Shown here piece by piece: positions 8,992-17,013 of a stretch of DNA of 64,000 nucleotides. This DNA comes from Merdibacter sp965119685 (GTDB lineage Bacteria > Bacillota_I > Bacilli_A > Erysipelotrichales > Erysipelotrichaceae), in NCBI GenBank assembly GCA_965119685.1, contig OZ221971.1, positions 1,426,001-1,490,000 of the forward strand, written 5' to 3'. Both the position numbers and the translations under genes were made by a program. Numbering within the stretch: position 1 is the first letter of the stretch; every line of letters starts with the position of its first letter. The notes beneath the pieces were generated by a model, which was not told the origin of the DNA, did no database searches, and saw only the letters and a program-made list of their open reading frames with translations.

Positions 8992-9489
8992 ATGGAGTTT
9001 ACACTGATCAGGATCGACGATCGTCTCATCCACGGACAGGTGGCGCTGGGATGGTCAAGGTCCAAGGGCATCAACTGTATTTTGGCAGTTGATGATGCAA
9101 CGGCCGCCAACGCTCTGCAATGCTCTCTTTTGAAACTGGCAACACCGCCGGGAGTCGTTTCTTACATCGTCGGTGAAAAAAAGGCGAAAGAGCTGATAGA
9201 CAGCGGCAAGCTGGAGAAAAAGCGAGTTATGCTGCTGGTCAAAGGGGTCGATACCCTATCGCACCTCAAAGCGAGCGGCGTAGAGATTAAAGAGGTCAAT
9301 GTTGGCAATCTGCGCACCAAGGGAGGACGCAAGCTGTTAGAGATCGTTCATTGCAGCGATCATGAAATCGCATCCTTTCAAACGCTGATTTCACAAGGGG
9401 TCACCTTTTATGCCCAGTCGCTTCCGGATCAGCCGATCACTGATTTTAATCAGGTCGTGAAAGGGGCGGTGGGGAGCGATGATGTTTGA
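8992..9489 (+). CDS. PTS mannose/fructose/sorbose-family EIIB
   Basis: A 165-residue cytoplasmic phosphotransfer subunit. IRIDDRLIHGQV contains the phosphorylated His (about residue 14). It should receive phosphate from a ManX-type EIIA, but none is encoded in this operon or elsewhere in the window, so that subunit must come from another locus. The ATG at 8992 has GGAGGAG seven bases upstream. Its 3' end overlaps the next gene by 11 bases. Confidence 0.92.
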   Translation: MEFTLIRIDDRLIHGQVALGWSRSKGINCILAVDDATAANALQCSLLKLATPPGVVSYIVGEKKAKELIDSGKLEKKRVMLLVKGVDTLSHLKASGVEIKEVNVGNLRTKGGRKLLEIVHCSDHEIASFQTLISQGVTFYAQSLPDQPITDFNQVVKGAVGSDDV

Positions 9490-11089
9490 TTCAATCGCAC
9501 AGCCATATCAAAAAAGCAGATACAGTGTCACTGCCCGCAACGGTATGGTCTGTGCCAGCAATCCTTTGGCTTCACAGGCCGGCCTCGACATGCTGAAGAT
9601 GGGCGGCAATGCGGTGGATGCCGCTATCGCGGCGGCAGCGGTGCTCAGCGTCGTCGAACCGATGAGCAACGGCTTGGGAGGCGATGTGTTTGCCATCGTA
9701 TGGATGAAAGACAAGCTGTATGGACTCAACGCTTCCGGCTATTCGCCTCGCCGGCTGACGATTGATGCATTGAAAAAGAGAGGATGGAAGACGATACCGA
9801 AACATGGCTGGATACCGGTGACGGTACCCGGACAGCCTAAGGCGTGGGCAGCGCTGTCAAAACGCTTTGGAAAGCTGCCGCTCACAAAGACGCTGGCGCC
9901 GGCGATTCGCTATGCCCGTGAAGGCTATCCGCTTTCTCCGGTTGCCGCGCATCTGTGGAAGAAATACGTGGTGAAAAATACTGCGCTCTTTCAAGGCGAT
10001 GCCGTCTATGACGAGTGGTTTCGCGTATTTACCAAGGCAGGCGCCTCTTATGATTTTGGGGACATCGTCCGTTTCGAGGACCATGCACGCACGCTGGAGC
10101 TGATTGCTCAGACACAGGGAGACGCCTTCTATCACGGCGAGATCGCCGATGCGATTATCCGTCAAAGTCACCGTGATCACGGCTATCTGGAAAAGGAGGA
10201 TCTCGAGGAGTACGACGTGGAATGGGTAGAGCCGATTTCCGTCAATTACCGCGGCTATGACGTATGGGAACTCCCGCCCAACGGGCAGGGAATCGTCACG
10301 CTGATGGCACTCAATATCTTAAAGCAGTTTCCTATTGATCAAAAGGAGGACGCTTTGACCTATCACTTGCAGTGGGAGGCAATCAAATACGCCTTTTCCG
10401 ACGCACTTGCCAGCGTGACGGATCGCAAGGATATGAAAGTGGATTTTCGATCTTTTTTAAGCGATGCCTATGGAAAAAAACGAGCGGCGCAGATCAAGGA
10501 GCACGCGGCGACGCCATGTGCGCTGACGCCTCCTAAAAGCGGCACCGTCTATCTGTGCAGCGCTGATCAGGAGGGAAACATGGTCTCTTTCATCCAGAGC
10601 AATTATATGGATTTCGGATCGGGAATCGTCATTGAGAACTATGGGATCGCCATGCAAAACCGCGGCGCTGACTTTTCGCTTGATGAGAGGGACGCCAATG
10701 CGCTCGCCGGGCATAAGCGCAGCTACCATACGATCATTCCGGGCTTTTTGACAAAGGATGGCAAAGCCGTCGGTCCCTTTGGCGTGATGGGCGGCTACAT
10801 GCAGCCGCAGGGGCATTTGCAGGTGCTGATGAATTATATCGACTTTCACCTCAACCCGCAGATGTGCATCGATGCGCCTCGCTGGCAGTGGAAGGAGGGA
10901 AAACAGCTGATCGTAGAGCCTCAGTTTGACCGGCAGATCGTTGAGGAGCTGAGGCGGCGCGGACATCTGGTCACCGTCTCCGAGGATTGCTTCTCCTATG
11001 GCCGGGCAGAGATGATCGTCCGTTTGGATAACGGCGTTTATGTCGGAGCCAGCGAATCGCGGACAGATGGAAATGTCAGCTGTTACTGA
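9479..11089 (+). CDS. Gamma-glutamyltranspeptidase-family protein
   Basis: A 536-residue Ntn-hydrolase. NGMVCASNPLASQAG and GGNAVDAAIAAA open the large subunit. SGTVYLCSAD near residue 356 contains the expected self-cleavage/catalytic Thr, followed by the small subunit with MGGYMQPQGHLQVL. No signal peptide is present, unlike secreted GGT of enterobacteria, so it should act in the cytoplasm on gamma-glutamyl compounds or related amides. The gene overlaps EIIB by 11 bases, which implies a shared task, perhaps cleaving an imported gamma-glutamyl or acyl-amino-sugar derivative; that is inference. Confidence 0.88.
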   Translation: MMFDSIAQPYQKSRYSVTARNGMVCASNPLASQAGLDMLKMGGNAVDAAIAAAAVLSVVEPMSNGLGGDVFAIVWMKDKLYGLNASGYSPRRLTIDALKKRGWKTIPKHGWIPVTVPGQPKAWAALSKRFGKLPLTKTLAPAIRYAREGYPLSPVAAHLWKKYVVKNTALFQGDAVYDEWFRVFTKAGASYDFGDIVRFEDHARTLELIAQTQGDAFYHGEIADAIIRQSHRDHGYLEKEDLEEYDVEWVEPISVNYRGYDVWELPPNGQGIVTLMALNILKQFPIDQKEDALTYHLQWEAIKYAFSDALASVTDRKDMKVDFRSFLSDAYGKKRAAQIKEHAATPCALTPPKSGTVYLCSADQEGNMVSFIQSNYMDFGSGIVIENYGIAMQNRGADFSLDERDANALAGHKRSYHTIIPGFLTKDGKAVGPFGVMGGYMQPQGHLQVLMNYIDFHLNPQMCIDAPRWQWKEGKQLIVEPQFDRQIVEELRRRGHLVTVSEDCFSYGRAEMIVRLDNGVYVGASESRTDGNVSCY

Positions 11090-11090
11090 G

Positions 11091-11630
11091 ATGAAATTTT
11101 TAATACAGTTTTATTTCGCATGGTTTCGTATCGGCCTGTTTACCTTTGGCGGCGGATATGCGATGCTGCCGCTGATGCAGCGGGAACTGGTCGAGCACTA
11201 TCAATGGACGAGCGAGGAGGAAATGATCGACTATTTTGCTATCGCACAGTGTACGCCGGGCATTATCGCCGCCAATACGGCCATCCTCGTCGGTTATCAG
11301 CGCAAAGGAGTGATTGGAGGAATCGTCGGCGCCTTAGGGGTCGTCTCCCCCTCCTTGCTCGTCATCACGATCATCGCCAAGGCGATCAGCAATTTTTCTG
11401 AGTTAGCGATCGTCTCTCACGCGCTGAACGGTATTCAGGTAGCCGTCTGTATGCTGATGATCAACTCGATCATCAAATTATGGAAATCCAGTGTAAAAAG
11501 CATTGCCGGCGTCTGTATTTTCGCAGCGGCGCTGCTATTGTCGCTCTTCTCCGGTCTCTCTATGATGATTCTTGTCATCGCCGCGATTGTGGCAGGAATT
11601 GTGCTGGATCGAATGGGGGTGAAACCGTGA
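11091..11630 (+). CDS. Chromate-transporter (CHR) family half-protein A
   Basis: A 179-residue membrane protein with the TFGGGYAMLPLMQREL and AQCTPGIIAANTA motifs of the CHR domain. Half-size CHR proteins occur as tandem pairs that assemble together, as here. The start is uncertain: ATG 11091 sits one base after the upstream stop (coupled), while ATGs at 11067 and 11073 are in frame inside the GGT gene. Chromate efflux is the named family activity, but the PTS/GGT context suggests another anion or metabolite. Confidence 0.8.
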   Translation: MKFLIQFYFAWFRIGLFTFGGGYAMLPLMQRELVEHYQWTSEEEMIDYFAIAQCTPGIIAANTAILVGYQRKGVIGGIVGALGVVSPSLLVITIIAKAISNFSELAIVSHALNGIQVAVCMLMINSIIKLWKSSVKSIAGVCIFAAALLLSLFSGLSMMILVIAAIVAGIVLDRMGVKP

Positions 11631-12187
11631 ATATTCTCTGGCAGCTATTTGTGGAGTTTTTTAAGGTTGGCCTGTTTGCCATTGGCGGAGGCTTGGCCTC
11701 CATTCCGTTTTTGACAGAACTTTCGCAAAATTATGGCTGGTACACGCTGGAGGAGCTCACGACGATGATCGCCGTTTCCGAATCAACTCCCGGACCGCTC
11801 GGCGTAAACATGGCGACTTATGTCGGCTATCTCATGGCGGGTATCAGCGGCGCTTTGGTTGCGACGCTTGCGCTGATTTTGCCCAGCATTCTCATCGTCT
11901 CTCTCATCGCTCGCTATCTCAAGCGGTTTCAAAACGCCAGAATCGTACAGGCAGTGTTTGCCGGATTGAAACCGGCGGTGATCGCTTTCATCATCAGCGC
12001 CTGTCTGGATATCTTTGTGACGACGATGTTTCATGCGGAGTCGGCAGTCGGGCTGTGGGGATTCTTCAATTTCCCAAATATCTTTTTACTGGCACTGCTG
12101 CTGATCATCGCCCGCCGCTTTCCTAATATTCACCCGATTCTTTATATCGTTTGCAGTGCTTTCGCCGGCATAGTATTTTCTCTTTAA
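11627..12187 (+). CDS. Chromate-transporter (CHR) family half-protein B
   Basis: A 186-residue membrane protein, homologous to the previous one: AIGGGLASIPFL and VSESTPGPLGVNMATYVG are its versions of the two signature loops. It starts at GTG 11627 with GGGGGTG upstream, overlapping the end of half A by four bases. It is the last gene of the PTS/GGT operon. Confidence 0.85.
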   Translation: MNILWQLFVEFFKVGLFAIGGGLASIPFLTELSQNYGWYTLEELTTMIAVSESTPGPLGVNMATYVGYLMAGISGALVATLALILPSILIVSLIARYLKRFQNARIVQAVFAGLKPAVIAFIISACLDIFVTTMFHAESAVGLWGFFNFPNIFLLALLLIIARRFPNIHPILYIVCSAFAGIVFSL

Positions 12188-12424
12188 AGATGAATTTTAT
12201 TTGCAAAGCGACTGCGGAGCGAAAGAGAGAAGCAAAAGAACGTTCATGCCTTAAAAGCAGGCAGGTGTATAAGAAACCTTTGGAAAACGTGCTGCTGGCA
12301 GCCGGGGTACAGAGGTGTAAAACGAAAACCAAGAAAGGGGAAGCCGGGCATCCCATCGGCAGAAACATCCCTGTTTACCATTCAATCATCAATAAGACAA
12401 ACAAGCGAATCAAGATCACCCAAT

Positions 12425-12485
12425 AAAAGGACTGCAAGAAGTGTGAGGCATAAAGACACATCGCGCTGACCGCAGTCCTTTTTTT
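12425..12485. terminator. Bidirectional terminator
   Basis: AAAAGGACTGC (12425-12435) pairs with GCAGTCCTTTT (12472-12482), followed by further T residues. It serves the PTS operon on the plus strand and the HAD gene on the minus strand. Confidence 0.75.
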
Positions 12486-12567
12486 GCAGAGTGCCAAATC
12501 AAAAGAGAAAGCAAACAGAAAAACACAGCAAGGCTGTGGGGCGATTGCTGTGAATCTTGGCGATAGA

Positions 12568-13371
12568 TCAGATGTTTGAAAGAGCCAGCCGTTCTTTGAT
12601 TTCCTTGAGCACGCCGTCCTCCTCGTTGGTATAGGCGCTTTGATAGGCGGCGATCTCCTTGACGGCGGCAACCGCATTTTTCATGGCGATGCTGTATTTT
12701 GCCTCTTGCAGCAGCTCATAGTCGTTCATAAAGTCGCCAAACGCCATCGTCTCCTCCCTGCTCACCCCTAAGCGTGCTTGCAGCTGACGGGCGCCGACGC
12801 CTTTATGGATGTTAGGCATCATGATATCCATCCACTCAAAGGCGGAGACAGCGATGCTGAATTGCTTTTTGTATGGCGCAAAATGCGGATAGACATGGTC
12901 TTGTGTTCCATGGATGTTGAGGATGGCCAGCTTGACGAGCTCTTCCTCCAGCGCCGTTAAGTCCTTGACTAAGATGCGACGGTGGTAGTAAGCGGCGAGG
13001 TTTTGCGCTAAGATGGGACTGTCCGATTCGTAGTAAGCGCAGTGAGCCCCACAGGCGACGACGAATGTATCCGGCAGGGAACGGGCGCGGTGGATGAGGT
13101 CGAATGCCTGCTTGGCGGGCAGGGGATGTGTGTCTAAAATGGTATCCGTCAGACCATCTGCAGTCACGGCGCCGTTTTCGGCGATGAAGTGCATGCGGGA
13201 AGAATATTCTTGAAAGGTGGCTCGCAAAGAAGCATATTGCCGCCCGCTGGCCGCCGCGAAGTGAATGCCGCGCTGTGCTAGTGCATCGATCAGCGCAAAC
13301 GTCCCCGCAGGCAAAGATTTGTCATTATGTAACAGCGTTCCATCCAGATCGGTAATGATGAGTCGGATCAT
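12568..13371 (-). CDS. Cof-type HAD-IIB sugar-phosphate phosphatase
   Basis: A 267-residue cytoplasmic hydrolase. The N-terminal DLDGTLL carries the nucleophile Asp8 and acid Asp10; AAASGR is motif II and GDFMNDYELL near the end is motif IV. The alpha/beta cap between residues about 85 and 185 identifies class IIB (Cof/YbjI/YkrA). Substrates are usually sugar phosphates or cofactor precursors. ATG 13371 with AAGGGGAT upstream is preferred to a longer frame running to 13530. Confidence 0.9.
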   Translation of the reverse strand: MIRLIITDLDGTLLHNDKSLPAGTFALIDALAQRGIHFAAASGRQYASLRATFQEYSSRMHFIAENGAVTADGLTDTILDTHPLPAKQAFDLIHRARSLPDTFVVACGAHCAYYESDSPILAQNLAAYYHRRILVKDLTALEEELVKLAILNIHGTQDHVYPHFAPYKKQFSIAVSAFEWMDIMMPNIHKGVGARQLQARLGVSREETMAFGDFMNDYELLQEAKYSIAMKNAVAAVKEIAAYQSAYTNEEDGVLKEIKERLALSNI

Positions 13372-13395
13372 CGTATCATCCCCTTTTCTGTATCG

Positions 13396-13424
13396 ATTGT
13401 ACCATAGGATGAAAGAAATGAAAA
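13396..13424 (-). promoter_or_regulatory. Promoter of the HAD phosphatase gene
   Basis: On the minus strand, TTTTCA, 17 bases, TACAAT (plus-strand 13396-13401). Confidence 0.45.
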
Positions 13425-13454
13425 GATGAGCAGACGATGGAATCGTGACAGGCA

Positions 13455-13484
13455 TTGTCCATGAGAGGGCGGTTATGATACAAT
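13455..13484 (+). promoter_or_regulatory. dut promoter
   Basis: TTGTCC, 18 bases, and an extended -10 (TGA-TACAAT, ending 13484), 28 bases before dut. Confidence 0.55.
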
Positions 13485-13511
13485 GAGGGCAGCGAAAAGA
13501 GGGGAAATCAC

Positions 13512-14027
13512 ATGAAAAAAACAATCGCACATTTTGAGAAAGTGTCGTTTGCGCGTTTCTATGAGGACACTCAGCAATATATGGGAAGAATGGAGGAGGC
13601 GGAGTGCCGCCGTCTTTATGAAGCGATCAAGCTGCCCAAGCGGGCGACCGCAGGCGCCGGGGGATATGATTTTTTCCTGCCCTTTGCATTGCGGCTAGAC
13701 GCTAACCAAAGCGTTCGTATTCCCAGCGGCATTCGCTGTTCCATGTGTGAGGGATGGGTGCTCACGCTGTATCCGCGCTCCTCGCTGGGCTGCCGCTATC
13801 AGCTGCGCTTGGATAATACTGTCGGTGTCATCGATGCGGATTATTACGGAGCCGATAACGAGGGGCACATTCTCATCCAGCTTACCAACGGCTCTTGTCA
13901 AACGCTGTCGCTGGCGCCGGGAAGCGCCTTTGTGCAGGGGGTTTTCTTGCCCTTTGGCATCACGGATGATGATGACGCCGGCACAAGACGTAGCGGCGGA
14001 TTTGGCAGTACGGATATGATTGAGTGA
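13512..14027 (+). CDS. dut: dUTP diphosphatase
   Basis: Hydrolyses dUTP to dUMP, keeping uracil out of DNA. All five trimeric dUTPase motifs are visible in order: AGAGGYDF, PRSSLG, the DNTVGVIDADYYG loop with catalytic Asp, GSAFVQGVF, and the C-terminal RRSGGFGSTD. At 171 residues it has about 40 extra N-terminal residues compared with E. coli Dut, as in some Bacillota and phage forms. AGGGGAAA precedes the ATG. Confidence 0.93.
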   Translation: MKKTIAHFEKVSFARFYEDTQQYMGRMEEAECRRLYEAIKLPKRATAGAGGYDFFLPFALRLDANQSVRIPSGIRCSMCEGWVLTLYPRSSLGCRYQLRLDNTVGVIDADYYGADNEGHILIQLTNGSCQTLSLAPGSAFVQGVFLPFGITDDDDAGTRRSGGFGSTDMIE

Positions 14028-14065
14028 CAGGAGTAAGAGCGGGGGCGCAACAAGGGAATGAGTAT

Positions 14066-14098
14066 CAAGAAAGGACGCTCATCACTCGATAGCGTCCT
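14066..14098 (-). terminator. Terminator for cca (also weakly dut)
   Basis: AGGACGCT pairs with AGCGTCCT across 11 bases. On the minus strand it is followed by TTCTTGAT. It overlaps the cca stop codon. Confidence 0.6.
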
Positions 14099-15464
14099 CT
14101 TCCTGCGCTTGGCATTGGTGTTGCACATAGGCGATCAGCTGTGCTCTCTTATTTCTGCTTGGATCATCGATCACCCAAGCAAGCGCCCGGTGAAGCAGCT
14201 CGCCGATCGCTTTGCCGCGCAGGCCCAGCGAGCGCAGATCATTGCCGTCGATCGCCAATTCTTTCAATGTGAAACGCTCGTTTTTTTGCTGCATCTGAGT
14301 CAACAGGCGCTCAGCCTGCGTGATGTCGGCAAGGCTCTTTGCAGCCTTTGTCTGATTCTTGGCGAGATTATCCGCTCTTTGCACGCGCAAAATCGCCTGC
14401 GCTAACGCGTAATCATAGTCAAGCATGCTCAAAAAGCGGCGCAGTGAGCGCGGGTTTGCATCTACGCGTACATCATGAAAGCGAATCAGTGAAACGACGG
14501 TTTGAATCGTCGTCTTGTCAAAGGCTAACGTCGTTAATGCCGTCTTGGCAATCTGTGCGGAATATTCGGCATGCCCTTTGAAATGGGCGATCCCCTCAGC
14601 GTCATAAGTCTTGGCGAACACCTTGCCGCAGTCATGATACACCAGTGCCAGGCGCTCACATAAGGGAGCGCTGATGCTGTGATCCAAGGCATGATCCGTA
14701 TGCGTGAAAACGTCGCAGCAGTGCCATGGCGTCTCTTGCGGCAAATCGATCAGCATCTCAACGGCAGGGAAGAGATGAATGAGCAGACGCAGCTCCTTTA
14801 ACATCTGCAGCAAGCCTTTTTGTTCGCTTTCCAGGATGCGGATGAGCTCGTCGCGGATGCGTTCCTTGGAGAGGCAGGTAAGCAAATCGGCTTTTCTTTT
14901 GATGGCACGAACCAGCGAATCGTCCAGTGTGAAGTTCAGCGTACAGGAGAAGCGAACGGCGCGCAGGATGCGCAAAGCGTCTTCCTCAAGCCGCGTATCG
15001 GCATCGTTGACACAGCGGATGCGTCTTGCTTGCAAGTCCTGTTGTCCGCCAAAGGGGTCGATGATACCAAGCGCAGGGTGCATCGCCATCGCGTTGATCG
15101 TAAAATCACGGCGTGCGAGATCGCGGCGCAGGTCGTCGGTAAATGCGATTTGTTTGGGTGAGCGATGATTGAGATACTCCCATTCGATGCGGTAGGTCGT
15201 CACCTCGATCGCCATCTCATCCAGAAGCAATGTCAGCGTACCATGGCGGATCGCATGTTTTATGATGGGGCAGATGGAGGAGAATACCTCGATGACTTGT
15301 GTGGGAAGAGCATTTGTCGTAATATCATAATCGTGAACGCTTCGATGAAGCAGGGAATCGCGCACGCAGCCCCCGACTAAAAACGCATCGAAATGATGCT
15401 TGTTCAGTTCCGTGATGACGCGGCGCACCCCCTGAGGCAGGGGAAGCTCAAACGGATTTTTCAT
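14082..15464 (-). CDS. cca: CCA tRNA nucleotidyltransferase with HD domain
   Basis: Adds or repairs the 3'-CCA of tRNAs. It has 460 residues. The nucleotidyltransferase head shows LVGGCVRDSLL and the catalytic DYD (Asp45, Asp47), and RRDFTINAMA follows. The neck region contains the EEDALRILRAVRFS motif. An HD phosphohydrolase domain (VYHDCGK, about residue 265) follows, as in class II enzymes of Gram-positive bacteria. ATG 15464 has no Shine-Dalgarno sequence and lies only 6 bases from a TATAAT box, so the mRNA may be leaderless. Confidence 0.93.
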   Translation of the reverse strand: MKNPFELPLPQGVRRVITELNKHHFDAFLVGGCVRDSLLHRSVHDYDITTNALPTQVIEVFSSICPIIKHAIRHGTLTLLLDEMAIEVTTYRIEWEYLNHRSPKQIAFTDDLRRDLARRDFTINAMAMHPALGIIDPFGGQQDLQARRIRCVNDADTRLEEDALRILRAVRFSCTLNFTLDDSLVRAIKRKADLLTCLSKERIRDELIRILESEQKGLLQMLKELRLLIHLFPAVEMLIDLPQETPWHCCDVFTHTDHALDHSISAPLCERLALVYHDCGKVFAKTYDAEGIAHFKGHAEYSAQIAKTALTTLAFDKTTIQTVVSLIRFHDVRVDANPRSLRRFLSMLDYDYALAQAILRVQRADNLAKNQTKAAKSLADITQAERLLTQMQQKNERFTLKELAIDGNDLRSLGLRGKAIGELLHRALAWVIDDPSRNKRAQLIAYVQHQCQAQEEDAIE

Positions 15465-15470
15465 GCGTCT

Positions 15471-15476
15471 ATTATA
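15471..15476 (-). promoter_or_regulatory. -10 box of cca, abutting the start codon
   Basis: A perfect TATAAT on the minus strand, six bases upstream of the cca ATG. A -35 is not convincing (an A/T run). Confidence 0.45.
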
Positions 15477-15508
15477 TCCAAAACAGAGAGAAGAAAAAAG
15501 GTGAGCTG

Positions 15509-16060
15509 ATGAAAAAAGTGGTGGAAATCGCACATGATCTTTTGAAGCAGGCAAATATTTGCGGCGCGGCGGCGGATTTTACGCTGGGACAGGGATATGA
15601 CTGTGAGTGTCTGATGTCCTTGCGGCAGGTGCAGCGCATCTACGCTTTCGATATTCAGCCGCAGGCGCTGGCGGATGCCAAGCGCTATCTCAAAGATAAG
15701 CCGGGCTATGAGAAGGTGATCTTTTTGCAGGAGAGCCACGCACAGGCAAAGCGATGGATTCATGAGCCGATACAGGCGGGCATCTTCAATTTCGGTTACT
15801 ATCCCAAGGGCGACCACTCGATCACCACCGTGCTGGAAACCTCTCAGCAGGCGGTGACCGCCGCCTTGGAGCTGCTGGCGCCCCATGGCATCCTCGTGCT
15901 GGTGCTTTATCTGGGACATGCGCAGGGATTGCGCGAGTGTGAATACTTCGATCGCTGGAGCGCCGCTTTGCCATCCCGCAGCTATGACTGCGCTTTGATC
16001 CGCATGAGCAATAAACGGGCGTGCCCTTATATCATCGTCATAGAGAAGAAACGGCTGTAA
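15509..16060 (+). CDS. mnmM: MnmM/YtqB-type tRNA wobble-uridine methyltransferase
   Basis: A 183-residue SAM-dependent methyltransferase of the compact YtqB family. ADFTLGQGYD is the SAM-binding glycine loop, AFDIQPQAL is motif II, and FNFGYYPKGDHSITT is characteristic of the family. B. subtilis YtqB (MnmM) methylates nm5s2U to mnm5s2U at tRNA position 34. AAGGTGAG precedes the ATG. It is divergent from cca; both genes act on tRNA. Confidence 0.82.
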   Translation: MKKVVEIAHDLLKQANICGAAADFTLGQGYDCECLMSLRQVQRIYAFDIQPQALADAKRYLKDKPGYEKVIFLQESHAQAKRWIHEPIQAGIFNFGYYPKGDHSITTVLETSQQAVTAALELLAPHGILVLVLYLGHAQGLRECEYFDRWSAALPSRSYDCALIRMSNKRACPYIIVIEKKRL

Positions 16061-16158
16061 CGGCTGCGATGTTAAGCGCAGCCCTTACTATAGACAACAG
16101 TAAAGGAGATCAGAAACAAGCTTTCCGGTTCAGCTGTCGGAAATTTTTAAAATTTTTC

Positions 16159-16186
16159 TTGCATTTCTGTGTGAAAGTGATAGAAT
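16159..16186 (+). promoter_or_regulatory. tRNA-Pro promoter
   Basis: TTGCAT, 16 bases, and an extended -10 (TGA-TAGAAT, ending 16186), 12 bases before the tRNA. Confidence 0.65.
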
Positions 16187-16198
16187 TATGAATGCAAT

Positions 16199-16275
16199 CG
16201 GGATGTAGCACAGCTTGGTAGTGCACTTCGTTCGGGACGAAGGGGTCGCAGGTTCAAATCCTGTCATCCCGACCA
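16199..16275 (+). tRNA. tRNA-Pro (CGG)
   Basis: A 77-nt cloverleaf: acceptor CGGGATG/CATCCCG, anticodon loop TTCGGGA with CGG at 16233-16235, T-loop GGTTCAAAT, and encoded CCA. The C1-G72 pair and overall sequence are typical of bacterial tRNA-Pro. It reads CCG. Confidence 0.95.
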
Positions 16276-16283
16276 TGTTGCTG

Positions 16284-16308
16284 AAAAACCTTTGTCAAAG
16301 GTTTTTTT
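16284..16308 (+). terminator. Terminator after tRNA-Pro
   Basis: AAACCTTT and AAAGGTTT pair around GTC, followed by a run of T. Confidence 0.7.
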
Positions 16309-16927
16309 ATTTTATAAAACCGGATGAAAGATAAGAAAGAATGATTCGGAGCAATTCTTCGGTTTTTCTATCATCCGGTATGGAAATTCGGAAAGGATAG
16401 CGAGTGAAAAGTGCTTATCAAAGGGTCATAAGAGTGGACTTTGCACGCAAACACTCCGCTTTTTTTATTTTTATGCAAGGCGCTTTGGCGGTGAAAGGGG
16501 GCGACCTTGCAATGCAGCTGCCTAAATGGGAGAGGTGCGTTTTTACTGTCAGAAAAGGGAGAGGAATACAAGGGGTGTTCACCCTGCTTTCGGAATTTCT
16601 TTGATCGTTTGCGGCAGATGTAGGGGAGGCTGTTTGCGTTTCCATGGAAAGATCACCGCCGAGCCCCGCAGGACGTTGATGGATAAAAAGATCGGGGAAA
16701 CCGATAAAACGGTAAGAGAAACGGTGAAAAAGAAAGAATGGCTTCATCAGATATAAGGAACGTGTGCATTTGCAAGGGAAGAGAGGGAAAACTAACACCC
16801 GCAGGGATCTTCTTTCAATAGAGCATGCGCACATCGGCAAATGTATGCGCGTTTTCCTTAATATAGGAAAATGGAGAAAAAGGTGCGGTTGCAAATTTGT
16901 ATAAAAAAGGAAGAAGATTTCACATTT
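16309..16927 (+). other. Gene-free interval with hairpins
   Basis: There is no credible coding region. Bases 16319-16327 (ACCGGATGA) are the exact reverse complement of 16371-16379, closing a 61-base structure. A terminator-like hairpin, GAGTG...CACTC with an inner TTTG/CAAA stem, lies at 16432-16456, followed by CGC and a T-rich tract to 16472. Together they could delimit a short non-coding RNA. The rest (16473-16927) shows nothing I can name. Confidence 0.4.
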
Positions 16928-16969
16928 TTAGCACTCCGGTGTTGACAGTGCTAAAATCAGTGCTATAAT
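16928..16969 (+). promoter_or_regulatory. clpB promoter overlapping CIRCE operator 1
   Basis: TTAGCACTC-N9-CAGTGCTAA (16928-16954) matches the HrcA-binding CIRCE inverted repeat with one mismatch. The -35 TTGACA (16942-16947) lies inside it. After 16 bases comes an extended -10 (TGC-TATAAT, 16964-16969). Bound HrcA would block RNA polymerase directly. Confidence 0.9.
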
Positions 16970-16973
16970 ACAG

Positions 16974-17000
16974 TTAGCAATCGAAAAAGGAGAGTGCTAA
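16974..17000 (+). promoter_or_regulatory. CIRCE operator 2
   Basis: TTAGCAATC-N9-GAGTGCTAA, one mismatch from consensus. It starts four bases after the -10 and ends just before the clpB ribosome site. With operator 1 it forms a tandem HrcA site. Confidence 0.88.
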
Positions 17001-17013
17001 AGGAGGGATTGTG

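Noticed and set aside
16062..16083. GGCTGCG/CGCAGCC hairpin after mnmM
   Set aside because: Stable stem, but followed by CTTACTATAG and not a T-run; not called a terminator.
16418..16894. 158-codon open frame on the minus strand
   Set aside because: No ribosome site, low-complexity Pro/Ser/Arg composition, no domain; it runs across the hairpin region and ends near CIRCE.
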